Below are positions 46,280-56,938 of a DNA stretch of 64,000 bases, piece after piece. A model generated the notes under the pieces. The model ran no database searches. It had not been told where the DNA came from and saw only the letters and a list, made by a program, of their open reading frames with translations. The DNA is taken from positions 8,313,001 through 8,377,000 of the forward strand of contig OY997596.1 in the NCBI GenBank assembly GCA_963921825.1, given 5' to 3'. Position 1 is the stretch's first letter. The number at the start of each line of letters is the position of its first letter. Made by a program: the position numbers and the translations under genes. Source of the stretch: Erodium maritimum (Eukaryota; Streptophyta; Magnoliopsida; Geraniales; Geraniaceae).

Positions 46280-48310
46280 TGTTATAAGTTTCCCTAATAC
46301 TAAAAGTGAAGCAGGCAAGTATGCAACAAGCAAGCAAATAGTAATAAAATAAAACGAACACATTCGTTTAGTAGATTGTTGAAAAACCAAGATGTGTCGT
46401 GGCAGTTAGGTCCACTATTTTGGGAAATTGTAAAAGAGAAGGGAGACAAAGGTTGGTGAATATCTTATGAGAACGTGAGTTTATGTGGTAGAATTTGGTA
46501 GTGAGAGTTGATTTTTGCGTATAGTCAAATGGACTCAACAACTTGTATTTATATGCTTTGAACTTGAGGGGTACAAACGTAATTTCACAATGAATCTGAT
46601 TTTTTTTAATTCAAATTAGTTTGTAACCTCTCTCAAGACATTCATTTTGATTAACTCATCATTAAGGCTTTGCAACCTCCAATAATTCTCATTAACTCTT
46701 CATAATTGGTTTGACCAATTCCACTCTCAGATTGGATTGGGCTTACTCAAGGGTTGACCAAACCCAACTTAAATCCTTAACAAAATCGTGAATTTCAAGC
46801 CTGAGTCCGAGAACAAGAACAAGCCGCCCACGCCTCAAAGGGCAACTCCAAGCACAAGTGTGATGTCTTGAACAAGGATGGAGCATAACCACTTTATTAA
46901 CTTGAATTTGTTCCTCTAATCTTTCGATGTGGGACTACAAACAAAGACTTTATGGAGTTGGAAGCATTTCTTCCAACAATCTCCTAAAATTGCGACAAGG
47001 ATTTAGAGATAAAGAATAGGAATGATAAGAAAATTCATGGGTACAAGAAGAACGAGATACTTAAGTGTCAATATCTTTCGATTTGAATTGTCACATATAG
47101 ACGTAAGGCAAAAACTTACTTAGAATAAGAGAAACAAGTCTTGAACTTGTTCAGCTTTGGTTGATACGCCCTTTGACACATATCATAGGTTCAAAACTCT
47201 GCAAGTTCCGCGAAATATAAAAAACGCTATTGAAGACCATGTGTTTAACTCGGTCTAATAAATGCTCTAGAAAGACTTAGCTCAAGTCTTTCATAGATGG
47301 AGGCCCACATCATACCCACGTAGGTGTTCCTCCGTGCGTCTCGAAAGCACCTGTTGTAAGGCTCGAACTATTAAGGACAACATGTCCCTACTTGTCAGTG
47401 TAGTCCATCAAGTGCGTCTCGGATAACACCACCAAAAACTTGATATGAACTAACAATTCGATCTATCAAGTGCGCCTTAATAACACCACCAAAAACGTGA
47501 ATATAGATCAGGATCTATCTTGTGAGTCTCAAAACACCACCAAGAACTAGGTATAGATCTACGCTAAAGATCAGAGTCTATAAAGTGCGTCTCAAATAAC
47601 ACCACCACAAAACGTGATTATAGATCTAGATCGGTAATAAGATCCATCAAGTACATCTCCGATAGCACCACCAAATATTGGTTATGGATCATGATCTATC
47701 AAGTGCGTCTCCAAGCACCACCACAATATGTGACTATAGACCATGAACACTCAGATGGCGTCTCCTGACCTTCTCAAACGTCATCCACACTGTCTTCATC
47801 TATGGGCTTTAAGCGCATACCTCTCAATGTATCAAGGACTAACTTTTGCGATAGTCCTTTAGTGAAGGGATCAACGAGATTCCTTTTAGCCTTTGCGTAG
47901 TCCAAGGAAATCACTCCTCGTTTCAGGAGTTGCTTCACTACACCATGTCGAATACGAATATGTCTTCTCTTCCATTGTAGATATTATTCTTCGTAATGCA
48001 TATCGCCGATTGCGAATCGTAGTGTAGTGAAACGGGTTGTGCCTGTCTTTCCCATACAAGCACATCTGCTAGTAAGTTCTTCAACCAATCTGCTTTTTGC
48101 CCGGCTAAATCAAGAGCAATAAACTCAGACTCCATGGTGGAACGGGCTATACACTTTTTTTAGATGATTTCCATGAAATGGCACCTCCACATAGGGTGAA
48201 CACATACCCGCACGTCGAGCTGAGCTCGTTGTTACTTGACACCTAATTTGCATCACAATATCCCTTTAACACGGCGGTAAATCTAGTATAATGTAGTGAC
48301 CATTTGGATG
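46280..48310 (-). mobile_element. Copia retrotransposon 3' part: RNase H, 3' UTR repeats, 3' LTR
   Basis: Minus strand, from about 48310 leftwards: degenerate copia RNase H readings GYCDAN, STCGYVFTLCGGAISWKSS and MESEFIALDLAGQKADWL (ORF 48135-47938), then DPFTKGL near 47870. A noncoding stretch with tandem repeats follows. Next come a purine-rich TTTAGGAGAT and an LTR start TGTTGGAAGAAATGCTTCC at 46978. Stops and frameshifts disable the pol. The distal LTR end near 46280 is a guess. 46024-46279 holds nothing recognisable. Confidence 0.75.
47395..47760. repeat. Degenerate tandem repeat, about 60-bp unit, about six copies
   Basis: Repeats of the pattern ATCTATCAAGTGCGTCTC, then an AACACCACCA core, then a variable spacer with TATAGATC, in the 3' UTR region of the copia element. 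Units differ in length and sequence. Confidence 0.75.
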
Positions 48311-48504
48311 TCCCTTTTAGCTACTTCAACAATCTACGAAACGAACCAAAATGATCTTTAAATTCTTGAACTGATCAATTTATTGTTTCCTTATGTGACC
48401 CAAAATCTCATATTAAATTCTGTTGAATCATCAAATTTGTCCAAGGCTGCGTTGCATTTTCATGTTTGTCCATTATATTTTCCTTGTCAATCTTTACTAT
48501 GATT

Positions 48505-50459
48505 TTTTCTTATAAACGGGGGGGATTTTCATTATACTATGAAGGAGAGTACAATAAAAGCAGAATATTAAGTCACTATGACCAATTTTGAATAAACAAG
48601 AACGATAAAAAAACACAAAAAGCTGAAGCTTGTAACACCAGAATACAAAGCTTCAGCCAAAACAAAACTTTCTATTGAAACAGCAAAACCGATCTCCACT
48701 GTCACACCAGACCTAAAGTCGGACAAGATAGCCAGTATACAAACGAAGATCCCAACTTAATCAGACATGAGGCTTTTTTTCTTCTTTTTTCTTCCCAGAC
48801 AACCTCCGAGCTTGTCTGGTATCCTTATCCAAAGAGACAAATTCATCTTATGTGAAGTCCGACAAGGCGGCACTCTCAGAAGAAAAAATATCGAGCCAAA
48901 ATATTCGCACAAATATTTTGATTCGCACAAACAAAGCCTCCAAATCCTCTTCATCACTGATATCATCATATAAATCATCCTCGTCAACTTCCAAATCAAA
49001 ACGTTCATGTACCTCTAAATTCAGGTTATTGAACTGATCTAAGACTAAAGCATCAGATTTTATAGCCTTAAGACCAACCTGTTTGACATATTTTCAATCT
49101 TCTTGTTTTGTCTGACGCTACTTGTTGTGAGGGCTATACTAAGATAGAACCGGAATTTGATAAGAAACGGCTGCCTTGATTTTCTTTGAGCGCTTTTTGG
49201 AAACTAGAGGAGTGTGAGATGCCTTGCAGTGTACATAAAGGTTGTTCAGTGCCTAAATTAGCCAATACAAACTGTGCTTCGAGCAATTGAGGCTCATTTG
49301 AATGCACACCAGGATTTGGGCCCTTATATGCAATATTCAAAACAGAATTTGAAATTGAAATTGAATTGGAAACACGACTTGGAGATAAATCTGCAGGATC
49401 GGCTTGGTCGTCCTGACTTCCCTAGTCCTTAACTAAGGAGGAGTCCAGCAAAGTTATGCTCGGAAAAAAAATCTCTGGCACGTCCAAAACATTTACTCCA
49501 GTGATAGATATATGGAAAATAGAGTACCCCTAACTGAAAATCCATAAGCATAGAAGAGACTTTCGAATTTCTATGGACCAAGATAAAAAAAAAACTTACC
49601 AAAAGAGGCAGATTCAGGATTAGAGTCGCAGATGTGATGTAGAACTGTCCCCAATTTCCTGCCAACTGATAAAACAGAGTCAACTGTTCTTTTCTGGAAA
49701 GGAATTTCTTCCACCATTACCCACTGTATGAAACCTCCCAAAATAACAAGCACCCCTGAGTTGCTTAGAATTTCAAACCAAGGCTTATACTCTTCCCATT
49801 CTCCTTTTCCAGTTCATCCCTCAAAGATGGATTGATGACTGTGAGGAGGTAAACTCTATCACCAAATGATCGCAAAATAACATCTTCCAAACCCAAGGAC
49901 TTCAGTAGAGAATTATAATGTGCTGTAGACCAGTTGTTGTGAGCTAATACGAGAATACCTGAGAGAGTCATCTCCCGAGAGCCTGGGACCGAGGTGCCCT
50001 GAACTTTCAACTCCGAAATTGACTGGGATTTAGGAACCCAATGCTGTTAGAGGGAAGGTTTTGATTTTTTCCGATCAGGCTTAAGCGACACGGGCCGAGC
50101 ATAAGCCAAAGCCACCCGAATTTTATATCCATCTTGCATAGTACCATTGTAGGCTTCAATGGCTTCCATAGCCTTTCCAGATTCAAGCTTTACGAACCCA
50201 AAGAATTTCTCCGTACGATTTGAACGCTTACAAAAAATACAATAAGTGATATCTTCTGGACCCAACAAGCTCTTCAACCATGATTCATCCCTCCCCGGTG
50301 ACAAGTTGCAGACAAATAGCTTCTCAGTGGTCGGAAATAGCGAGGGAGCCGGAGACTCTTCAGAAAACTGAGTGCAGGGGTAGTAGTGGAACCCTCAATT
50401 TGCTGGATTAGAGTCGAGACTCTTCCAGTAAATTGAGGCCTCAAAGGCGAAATCTGTGG
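48505..50459 (-). mobile_element. ORF2-less LINE with RRM plus DUF4283-like ORF1, copy 3
   Basis: A 1955-bp minus-strand insertion is bounded by perfect 16-bp duplications AATCTTTACTATGATT (48489-48504 and 50460-50475). Its 3' end is CCCCCCGTTTATAAG followed by a short A-rich tail that merges with the duplication. It contains ORF1 and a 3' UTR but no endonuclease or reverse transcriptase. The 5' end starts shortly before the RRM, so it may be 5'-truncated. Confidence 0.92.
48930..50340 (-). pseudogene. LINE ORF1 protein, RRM and DUF4283-like region (broken), copy 3
   Basis: Minus strand: the RRM at about 50320-50090 has RNP2 LFVCNL and RNP1 EKFFGFVKL. A linker (50010-49765) follows. Next is a DUF4283-like segment read in shifting frames at 49760-49430 (GRKLGTVLHHICDSNPESAS, then FGKFFFYL). 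An acidic C-terminus lies near 49060-48930 (DEDDLYDDISDEEDLEAL). Unlike copies 1 and 2 it keeps the second RNA-binding module, so it is closer to a full plant L1 ORF1. Several frameshifts and stops are present. Confidence 0.75.
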
Positions 50460-50475
50460 AATCTTTACTATGATT

Positions 50476-51144
50476 ATTGACGATGACCAATAAATACTAA
50501 TAATACTGTAAATTTTTAATTACAGGTCTAAGTGAATGATCAATTCCTGAACTGAGATCCAGAACACCGAATCAAAGTCAAGATCGTGTCTGCCAGAGCT
50601 TATCACTCCTTGTTCATGCATAACATGTAAGTAGCAGAAATGCTTAACAAGATACTTTTAGTTCATGTGCTAAACATTTCCAGTTAAATATTCTGTTTTT
50701 TTTTTGATAATAAATATTCTGGTTTTGTTTATAAGTGGTTAGTAGTAATGGTTCAAATGTGTATTGGCCAATAACTGGGTGGGTTACAAGTGTATCCGAT
50801 CCAGTCTGGAAGAGCTGGAGGATTTTGGTACTCCAGACTTCACAATATACAATGCAGGACAGTTCCCATGCAACCGTTACACTCACACACTCACAACATC
50901 ACTTCTTCCACTAGCATATATATCATTTTGGTACTAGATTTTGATGATGAAGATGAATGATAAATATATAAAGAGATAAAAAATGATAAACACACGGAGT
51001 TTATTTCTGAAAATTTATACTTTTCATTTTATAAGCGTGCTGAACAAAAGAAAATAAATTTCCTTACATAAAAAAGTTGTTTTGAAGAGGACTAGCCCTC
51101 ATTCTTGTAACTAGAAAAAGTAAAGGAAATTTTAAAAAAGTACT
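50476..51144. other. Intergenic, no gene seen
   Basis: AT-rich sequence. A T-run at 50696-50705 may be the tail of a small minus-strand retroposon, with no other support. Confidence 0.45.
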
Positions 51145-51153
51145 TTATAAAAA

Positions 51154-51619
51154 GGGATAATTCCACTTCAGTACCCTAAATCTTTCATAATTCATTTAGA
51201 GTACCCTAAATCTTTTTTGTGTCACCTCAGTACCCTAAACTTTCATTAATTCATTTAGAGTACCCTAAATCTTTTTTGTGTCATCTCGGTACCCTAAACT
51301 TTCATTAATTCCATTTTAGTGCCCACCGTTAACTTTGCATATGAGTTTCCATCCAAAACAGGTAAAATGACAATACTATCCCTCACCAACAACCAAAAAT
51401 TATGGTAAAGTTAACAGTGGGTACTAAAATGAAATTAATGAAAGTTTAGGGTACTAAAATGGAATTAATAGAAGTTTAGGGTACTGATGTGACACAGAAA
51501 AGATTTAGGGTACTCTAAATGAAATATGAAAATTTTAAGGTACCGAGGTGATACAAAAAAGATTTAGGGTACTCTAAATGAAATATGAAAGATTTTGGGT
51601 TCTAAGGTGGAATTAACCC
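51154..51619. mobile_element. Mutator-like foldback MITE with 9-bp duplication
   Basis: A 466-bp unit with ends GGGATAATTCCACTTCAG and, in reverse, GGGTTAATTCCACCTTAG. It is flanked by the 9-bp repeat TTATAAAAA (51145-51153 and 51620-51628). The arms consist of tandem units of GTACCCTAAATCTTT type, about 66 bp repeated on the left, so the whole element folds on itself. It has no coding capacity. Confidence 0.85.
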
Positions 51620-51739
51620 TTATAAAAATAGTGGCTATGGCTGATAGTGGCCTCATACTTGTCTAATTCACAATATTATTGAGTAGCTGATAGAAGGGAC
51701 ATGATGCTTATCCGGATACCATTATTAATGATTAATGAG

Positions 51740-52179
51740 CTGGCAGAACCTTGTGGAAGCTTCTTAGTTGGAAAAGTTAGATTCCCCTCTAGGGCCTTGA
51801 GTTTGCTGGCTTACTGCTCCTATGTGTGAGTCCCAGTAATCTTCAAGAGTCGACTCATCATCTTCTTTTTGGGATTCCCCAGCAAGGACCTGGAAAGAGT
51901 TCGGATGCATCGAATCTTGGAAAGACGTCTCTATTACGTCGCCGACTGTAGTTGATGATTGTTCTGGGAAGACTGCCAGCAATTGTTTTTTCATGAAGTC
52001 TAAAGCCCGGACTGTAGTCTCCTTTCGGATTCCGTTGGAGATATTCTTTTAGCTTGACCAGTTCCATGTGTTGATTGGTTGGTTGCTGATGCATTGTGAC
52101 CATAAATATGAATCTTTTTAGAAAGGAAATGGTCATTCTCTGGCACCCAGTATGCCGGGAAAATGAAGAAGGGTCTGGT
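51740..52179 (-). pseudogene. Coding-like fragment, possibly LINE ORF1 C-terminus
   Basis: A minus-strand frame ending at 51764 reads SSTTVGDVIETSFQDSMHPN, then SFQVLAGESQKEDDES, resembling the low-complexity acidic segment after the finger of plant LINE ORF1. A second frame (52253-51858) overlaps it. The family call is tentative. It joins abruptly to the PEP carboxykinase pseudogene. Confidence 0.3.
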
Positions 52180-53988
52180 TCAGCTTGATGCATTATCTTA
52201 TGCCTAAGCGTCAAATCCTCTCCATGCACTCTGGTTGCAATATGGGAAAACACGGTGATGTTGCCCTTTTCTTTGGATTGTCAGGTATTGTAAGATATAC
52301 AAGGAAATGTCACTAGCCAATTAATATGCCTTCAATTACAAGCTTGTCTTGCCTTTCTTTTTCTGCTTTAGTTTACTTGTTGGCCGTTTTTTTTTTGTAA
52401 TAGGTACTGGAGAGACAACTCTCTCTACAGATCACAGCAGGTACTTGATTGGAGATGATGAGCATTGCTGGAGTGAGAATGGTGTGTCAAATATTGAAGG
52501 TGGTTGATATGTCAAGTGCATTGAACTTTCAAGGGAGAAAGAGCCTGGTATTTGGAATGCCATCAAATTCGGCACTGGTATCGTTTTGGTCCATAATTAT
52601 CATTTCCAAACCCGTCTTGTTTGGAATGAACATTCTTATAGTGAATTATTCACCTAAAAATTATTTTAATCCAGTTGGTATTTCCCTTGCAGTTGTAGAA
52701 AATATCGTTTTCGATGAACATACCCGAGAAGTGGATTACTACGACAAATCTGTTACCGGTAAACTCAAATATCACTTGCATCACAGTATGAAAAATGCAT
52801 TTTCTGACAGAGATTTGTAAACTCAAAACAGATTAAGACACATGGTTTCTCTTATAGTTTATTGATGGATTTATAAACAGCATGGCAAAAACAGGTGGCA
52901 GGGACAGAAGATGGCATCAAGGAGCCGCAGGCAACATTTTCAGCCTGTTTTGGTGCTGCATTCATAATGCTGCACCCTACCAAATATGCAGCAATGCTGG
53001 CTCAGAAGATGCAGAAACACGGGGCTACTGGATGGCTTGTTAACACCGGATGGTCTGGTGGAAGGTACCCACTTTTCATCTCAAACATTAATCCTAGAGG
53101 ATGTTACATTTTACTACTATGTGTTATACATAATTTGCAACCTACTACCCTTAACTTTAAAGTGTGTCAGTTTACCATCCTCAACTTTTAAATATGTCAG
53201 TTTACTACCATGAACTTTTAAGTCTGCCAATTTGCTACCCTATACTTTGAATTTGTTGCACTGTTGGTTAAGTTGTGTAAAATCCGTAATATTGGGCTGT
53301 AGAGACTATAAAATACTGAAATTATGTCTTCTCGTTTTCGGCCACCTCATGTAAAAGCCTAATTTCGGCCTTTCATAGTCCAGAACCCTAAAAGTAACGA
53401 ATTTATACAACATAACAAAATAGTGCAACAAGTTGAAAGTATAAGGTGGTAAACTGGAACACTTTTAAAGTTTAGGGTAGTAAACTGACATATTTAAAAG
53501 ATAAGGTAGTAATTTGACACACTTAAAAATTCAGGATAAGAATGTCTAGCATAGTAAAACATAATTGCTCTTAAGTGTTTGCATAAATAATAAACTTTTT
53601 CTGCAGGTATGGAACGGGCAAGCGTATAAAGTTATCCTACACAAGGAAGATTATTGACAACACACTCCGGGGCTCACTCCGGGGCTCTTCTGGAATCAAG
53701 CTACAACACCACTGAAGTGTTTGGGCTCCAGATCCCCACTGCACTCGAGGGATTTTGGATCCAATAAACACTGTACGTTGACCATCACGATGAACTTGTA
53801 AACTTTTATGATATGTTTTGACACGGGTTAGTGCTGGACTGCAGTGGTCGGATAAGGGCACATACATGGACACGTTATTGTAGCTCGGGGGGCTTTTCAG
53901 GAACAACTTCGAGGTGTTCACAAACTACAGCATCGACGAAGACAACAAGCTCACTGAGGAAATTGTTGGAGCAGGATCTATTTTCTGA
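52180..53988 (+). pseudogene. PCK: PEP carboxykinase (ATP) pseudogene, 5'-truncated, introns kept
   Basis: The intact enzyme converts oxaloacetate and ATP to phosphoenolpyruvate, ADP and CO2 in the cytosol (gluconeogenesis). Here the match starts mid-protein. Exons: about 52185-52282 ([10 protein letters not shown], then FFGLSG), GT; about 52403-52580 ([10 protein letters not shown], then LIGDDEHCW; the P-loop GTGKT has Lys changed to Glu); about 52690-52760 (VVENIVFDEHTREVDYYDKS); about 52895-53063 ([14 protein letters not shown], then [11 protein letters not shown]); about 53607-53770 (RYGTGKRIKLSYTRKIID, then stops and a local CTCCGGGGCTCA duplication); about 53851-53988 (NNFEVFTNYSIDEDNKLTEE). 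The N-terminal third and a segment of about 60 residues before 52893 are missing. Retained introns show a DNA-level duplication, not a retrocopy. Confidence 0.88.
53103..53565. mobile_element. Foldback MITE-like element in a pseudogene intron
   Basis: Long imperfect inverted arms of about 150 bp. Left-arm units such as AAGTGTGTCAGTTTACCATC, and further units ending in CAGTTTACTACC, recur on the right in reverse order. Tandem subunits of about 35 bp resemble the organisation of the element at 51154-51619. Exact ends and target duplication were not resolved. Confidence 0.65.
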
Positions 53989-53990
53989 TA

Positions 53991-55106
53991 GGTCCATGGA
54001 AGGTCAAGAAAAAGAAAAAGATAATAAAAATAAGAGGCAGAGTCTTCTATGTTGTAGAGCCCCGTTTATTGTTATATTGCCTTTCAAGTTATAAGCATAT
54101 GATATTGCCTGATGTTCATTAGGTTTAAAATTTCATCAACTATCTATTGATATCCAGATTGATGTACTATACAAATAATAATATATGGAGTGCATAAAGT
54201 TGAGATCAAGGAACATCCATGAATGTGTAATTTATAGTCGAACCTACGTTTTACAAATATTATCAGTGCGTTATTTGGAAGAGTTGTTTATGCAAATAGA
54301 AAGAGGAATAATATAGGAGAAAGAAAGGAAGAAACCAAGCGATTTAATAATTATGAATGGTTACGTAAAAAAAACGGGTATAATTCAGTGTATTTTTTCT
54401 ATTTTACAAATCATTCCTATCATAAGTTCTCTTGATTAAATAGATAACATGTAGAATATGTAACCAAACATCAGCAAGAACGATCGGAGGGTAAAACTAG
54501 AGTTAAAAAATCGAAGTGTACTAACCAAACACCAGTGACAAAATGACGATAAAACATCCACACCTGCTCATGCTCTAAATAGCAACTGAGATGGCATAAT
54601 CATGCATAAAATCTTGACAATATGAACCAACAAGCAAAATTAGCTCAAATTCGTATCAACTCATTGACAATTCATACAAAACCAACATAAGATACCAGAA
54701 AAAATACCTCCATTTTGCCCTATCCATTCACAAATTTAGAACACTCAACAAACCCTAACTCACAACATCTGGAAGTGACATTCATTTATAATTAAACTGA
54801 ACCCTAACTCACAATCTACAGTAATGCCCCAAAGCACATTTGAACTAATCAGTCACCCACAATTCTTACCCAACAAATTAAACAAACAAAAAACACACAT
54901 CATAATAGACAAAAACGCAAATGAAATTGCAGCAATGAAGAGCTGAAAGATGAAAATCACATTATAATCCAAAAATGAAAACCGTCGGATTCAAATAAAA
55001 ATTCATCAAATGTGTGAAGAAGTTGAGAAACATAACTCCATTACAAAACGTTCCCAAAAATGGCGAACCTGACATCAGCTAAAGATCCTCCAGTACGGTG
55101 CGGCTT
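53991..55106. other. Intergenic, including the eL41 3' flank
   Basis: AT-rich with no recognised coding frame. The part from about 54900 to 55106 is probably the 3' UTR of the minus-strand eL41 gene. Confidence 0.5.
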
Positions 55107-55294
55107 CTACTTGGATCTCTGCCTCATCTTTCGGCGCTTCCTCTTCAACCTCCTCATACGCTTCTTCTTCCACTACAATTTCAAAAAAGAAGCCAAATCA
55201 TGAAACAAATCGAGCTTTAACTACAGGCAAAACTAAATCTAAAGAATATTTATTCAATAATAGATTATGAAGGGGACATTACCTTGGCCCTCAT
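55107..55294 (-). CDS. RPL41: 60S ribosomal protein eL41, two exons
   Basis: The smallest ribosomal protein, a 25-residue basic helix in the 60S subunit at the subunit interface. On the minus strand exon 1 is 55294-55283 (four codons, MRAK), followed by GT. The intron ends in AG at 55174-55173, and exon 2 is 55172-55107, giving WKKKRMRRLKRKRRKMRQRS, then K and the stop TAG. The product is exactly the eukaryotic eL41 length, and 17 of 25 residues are Arg or Lys. The promoter has site II and telo-box motifs typical of ribosomal-protein genes. A further 5' UTR intron is possible (a GT-type donor follows the CAG near 55350), but the sequence does not settle it. Confidence 0.95.
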
Positions 55295-55394
55295 CGTGTC
55301 CCGACGATTCTTCTCTGAGCTCTCCTCTTCAAGTTCTGGACCTCACCTGCAGGTGTATGCAAGACTGAGACTGAAGAACCTAAGCGATATTTAA

Positions 55395-55454
55395 ATATTT
55401 ATAAGGAAACCCTATTTTCACATGGGCCGGCTTACGAATACTCCATTGGGCCCA
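55395..55454 (-). promoter_or_regulatory. eL41 promoter: TATA box, telo box and site II elements
   Basis: Plus-strand ATATTTATAA (55395-55404) is TTATAAATAT on the minus strand. AAACCCTA (55407-55414) is a telo box. TGGGCC (55423-55428) and TGGGCCCA (55447-55454) are site II motifs. This combination co-ordinates ribosomal-protein genes in plants with growth. Confidence 0.75.
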
Positions 55455-56077
55455 TTAGGCTTTTCTAGATACTGACTTAACAGTTTGGGTTGGGCTTTGT
55501 TCGAGATCAGATCAACTCCATACTGGATTCGTGTGACTAAAATGTTTGATCAACTCAATCTTATTTTCACACGTATGCTACTAATAATTAACGTGTACCA
55601 GACATCGTATGTTTGCTAGAGGGTTCAAAAATCCCGCAACACCAGATCTACTGGGGAAACCGTCGGTCCAAAAGTCGAATAAGATACATCTGTAGATGGT
55701 GGATTGGTTTGCGGATCATCCAAGGCTCGATTTGTAATTGTTTGACCCGACCTTTGCATCCTCTTTCGACAAGTTTCATTAGTTTAGTTTCTAGGAAATC
55801 ATCAAATTTTAATGGTTTTTTTGGTTGTTAGGATGTGAGATAGATCATTGAAATTCGATCAGACGGATGTCAAAATTATAGATTTTATAAACATATATGG
55901 GAACGAATTCATACATTTGAGGTCGGAATAAATATATAGATGTATGACGTTTATGTCCAATTACCGTACTTTTTAATGTCCTATTATTTTTTTGAAAACC
56001 AGGAGGGTGAGAAAAATTAAGCCATTTACACTTGGGACTCACAAAAACAACAGCAAAATTGCGGATGATGATAAAAA
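55455..56077. other. Intergenic, no gene seen
   Basis: No recognised frame. The 72-codon frame from 55613 lacks any family resemblance. Confidence 0.5.
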
Positions 56078-56151
56078 TAGTCCCGGCGGGGCTCGAACCC
56101 GCGACCTTCGGCTCATAAGACCAACGCTCTAACCAACTGAGCTACGGGACT
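56078..56151 (-). tRNA. tRNA-Ile, anticodon UAU
   Basis: Minus strand, 74 nt including the discriminator A. Acceptor AGTCCCG pairs fully with CGGGACT. The D arm is GCTC...GAGC. The anticodon arm TTGGT/GCCGA (two G-U pairs) has loop CTTATGA, giving anticodon TAT after U33. The T arm GCGGG/CCCGC has loop TTCGAGC. A box (TAGCTCAGTTGG) and B box (GGTTCGAGCC) are intact. A TTTTT run follows immediately as Pol III terminator, and upstream sequence is AT-rich with CAA, as in plant tRNA genes. There is no intron. It reads the AUA codon. Confidence 0.92.
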
Positions 56152-56354
56152 GTATGCCACACTGGAAATATTGTTTGTATATATTACATACCAGAAGAAT
56201 ATTTGTATAAATGCGGAATTCCTTTAACATACTGTAGTTCAGCCTGCTTACTATATTTCATTTTCTTTGCTAATGTCATTTTTATAAAGGTTATCTATAC
56301 AGTTTTTCAGATGTTTATGTTATCGTTTAAAAACAACATGATATTTATATATAT

Positions 56355-56810
56355 TGAAACTTATTCTTAAGTATTGGTCATGAACATTGTACTAAGCAAC
56401 GTTTCAAAACAATAAATGCACTATCTTCAATAGTAGTCACACTATTCTGTTAGTAAAAAGGAACATAATATTACATTCTGTTAGTCATATGACCTCATGT
56501 GTCATTTATCAGAATAGTAAATTGACGAATTTTTCATTAATTATTTGACCTCTATACATGTCATAAGGAACAATAACGAGTGTATAATGGTAATGTTCCT
56601 TATAAAATGTATTAAGTCAAATAAGTAAAGGAAAAATTGTTATTTTATCATCCATTAAATGAAATGACACATGAGGTCATATGACTAACGAAATGGAATA
56701 TTTCGTCCGTGTGATCAATACTTAAGGTAGTGCATTTATCATTTTGAAACGATGGGTACTGTAGCGTCTGTGACCAATACTAAAGAGTAAGTTTCGATAT
56801 GTAACCCTAT
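56355..56810. mobile_element. Long-TIR MITE-like foldback element
   Basis: Left-arm motifs (TGAAACTTATTC, TTAGTATTGGTCA-like, ATAAATGCACTA, GTCATATGACCTCATGTGTCA) recur as reverse complements towards 56810, so the arms pair over about 180 bp. The ends are blurred and no target duplication was fixed. 56152-56354 and 56811-56938 hold nothing recognisable. Confidence 0.65.
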
Positions 56811-56938
56811 TATTAATTTTGACATCCAACAATGATATCTATTTTTTATCTACTTTTATTATTATTTTTGGTAAAATAACAAAAATACTCTCAATTAGAA
56901 TACCATTAATTATAAATGAATTAATTTATTTCAAATAC

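Noticed and set aside
47395..47760. Possible CRISPR-like array
   Set aside because: Units are degenerate and unequal, spacers are not distinct, and the context is a plant copia 3' UTR.
52180..53988. Functional PEP carboxykinase gene
   Set aside because: The P-loop Lys is replaced, an internal block is missing, there are stops in the later exons and the N-terminal third is absent.
56078..56151. Organellar origin for the tRNA
   Set aside because: A and B boxes, the immediate TTTTT terminator and isolated nuclear context fit a nuclear Pol III gene. No flanking plastid or mitochondrial sequence is seen.
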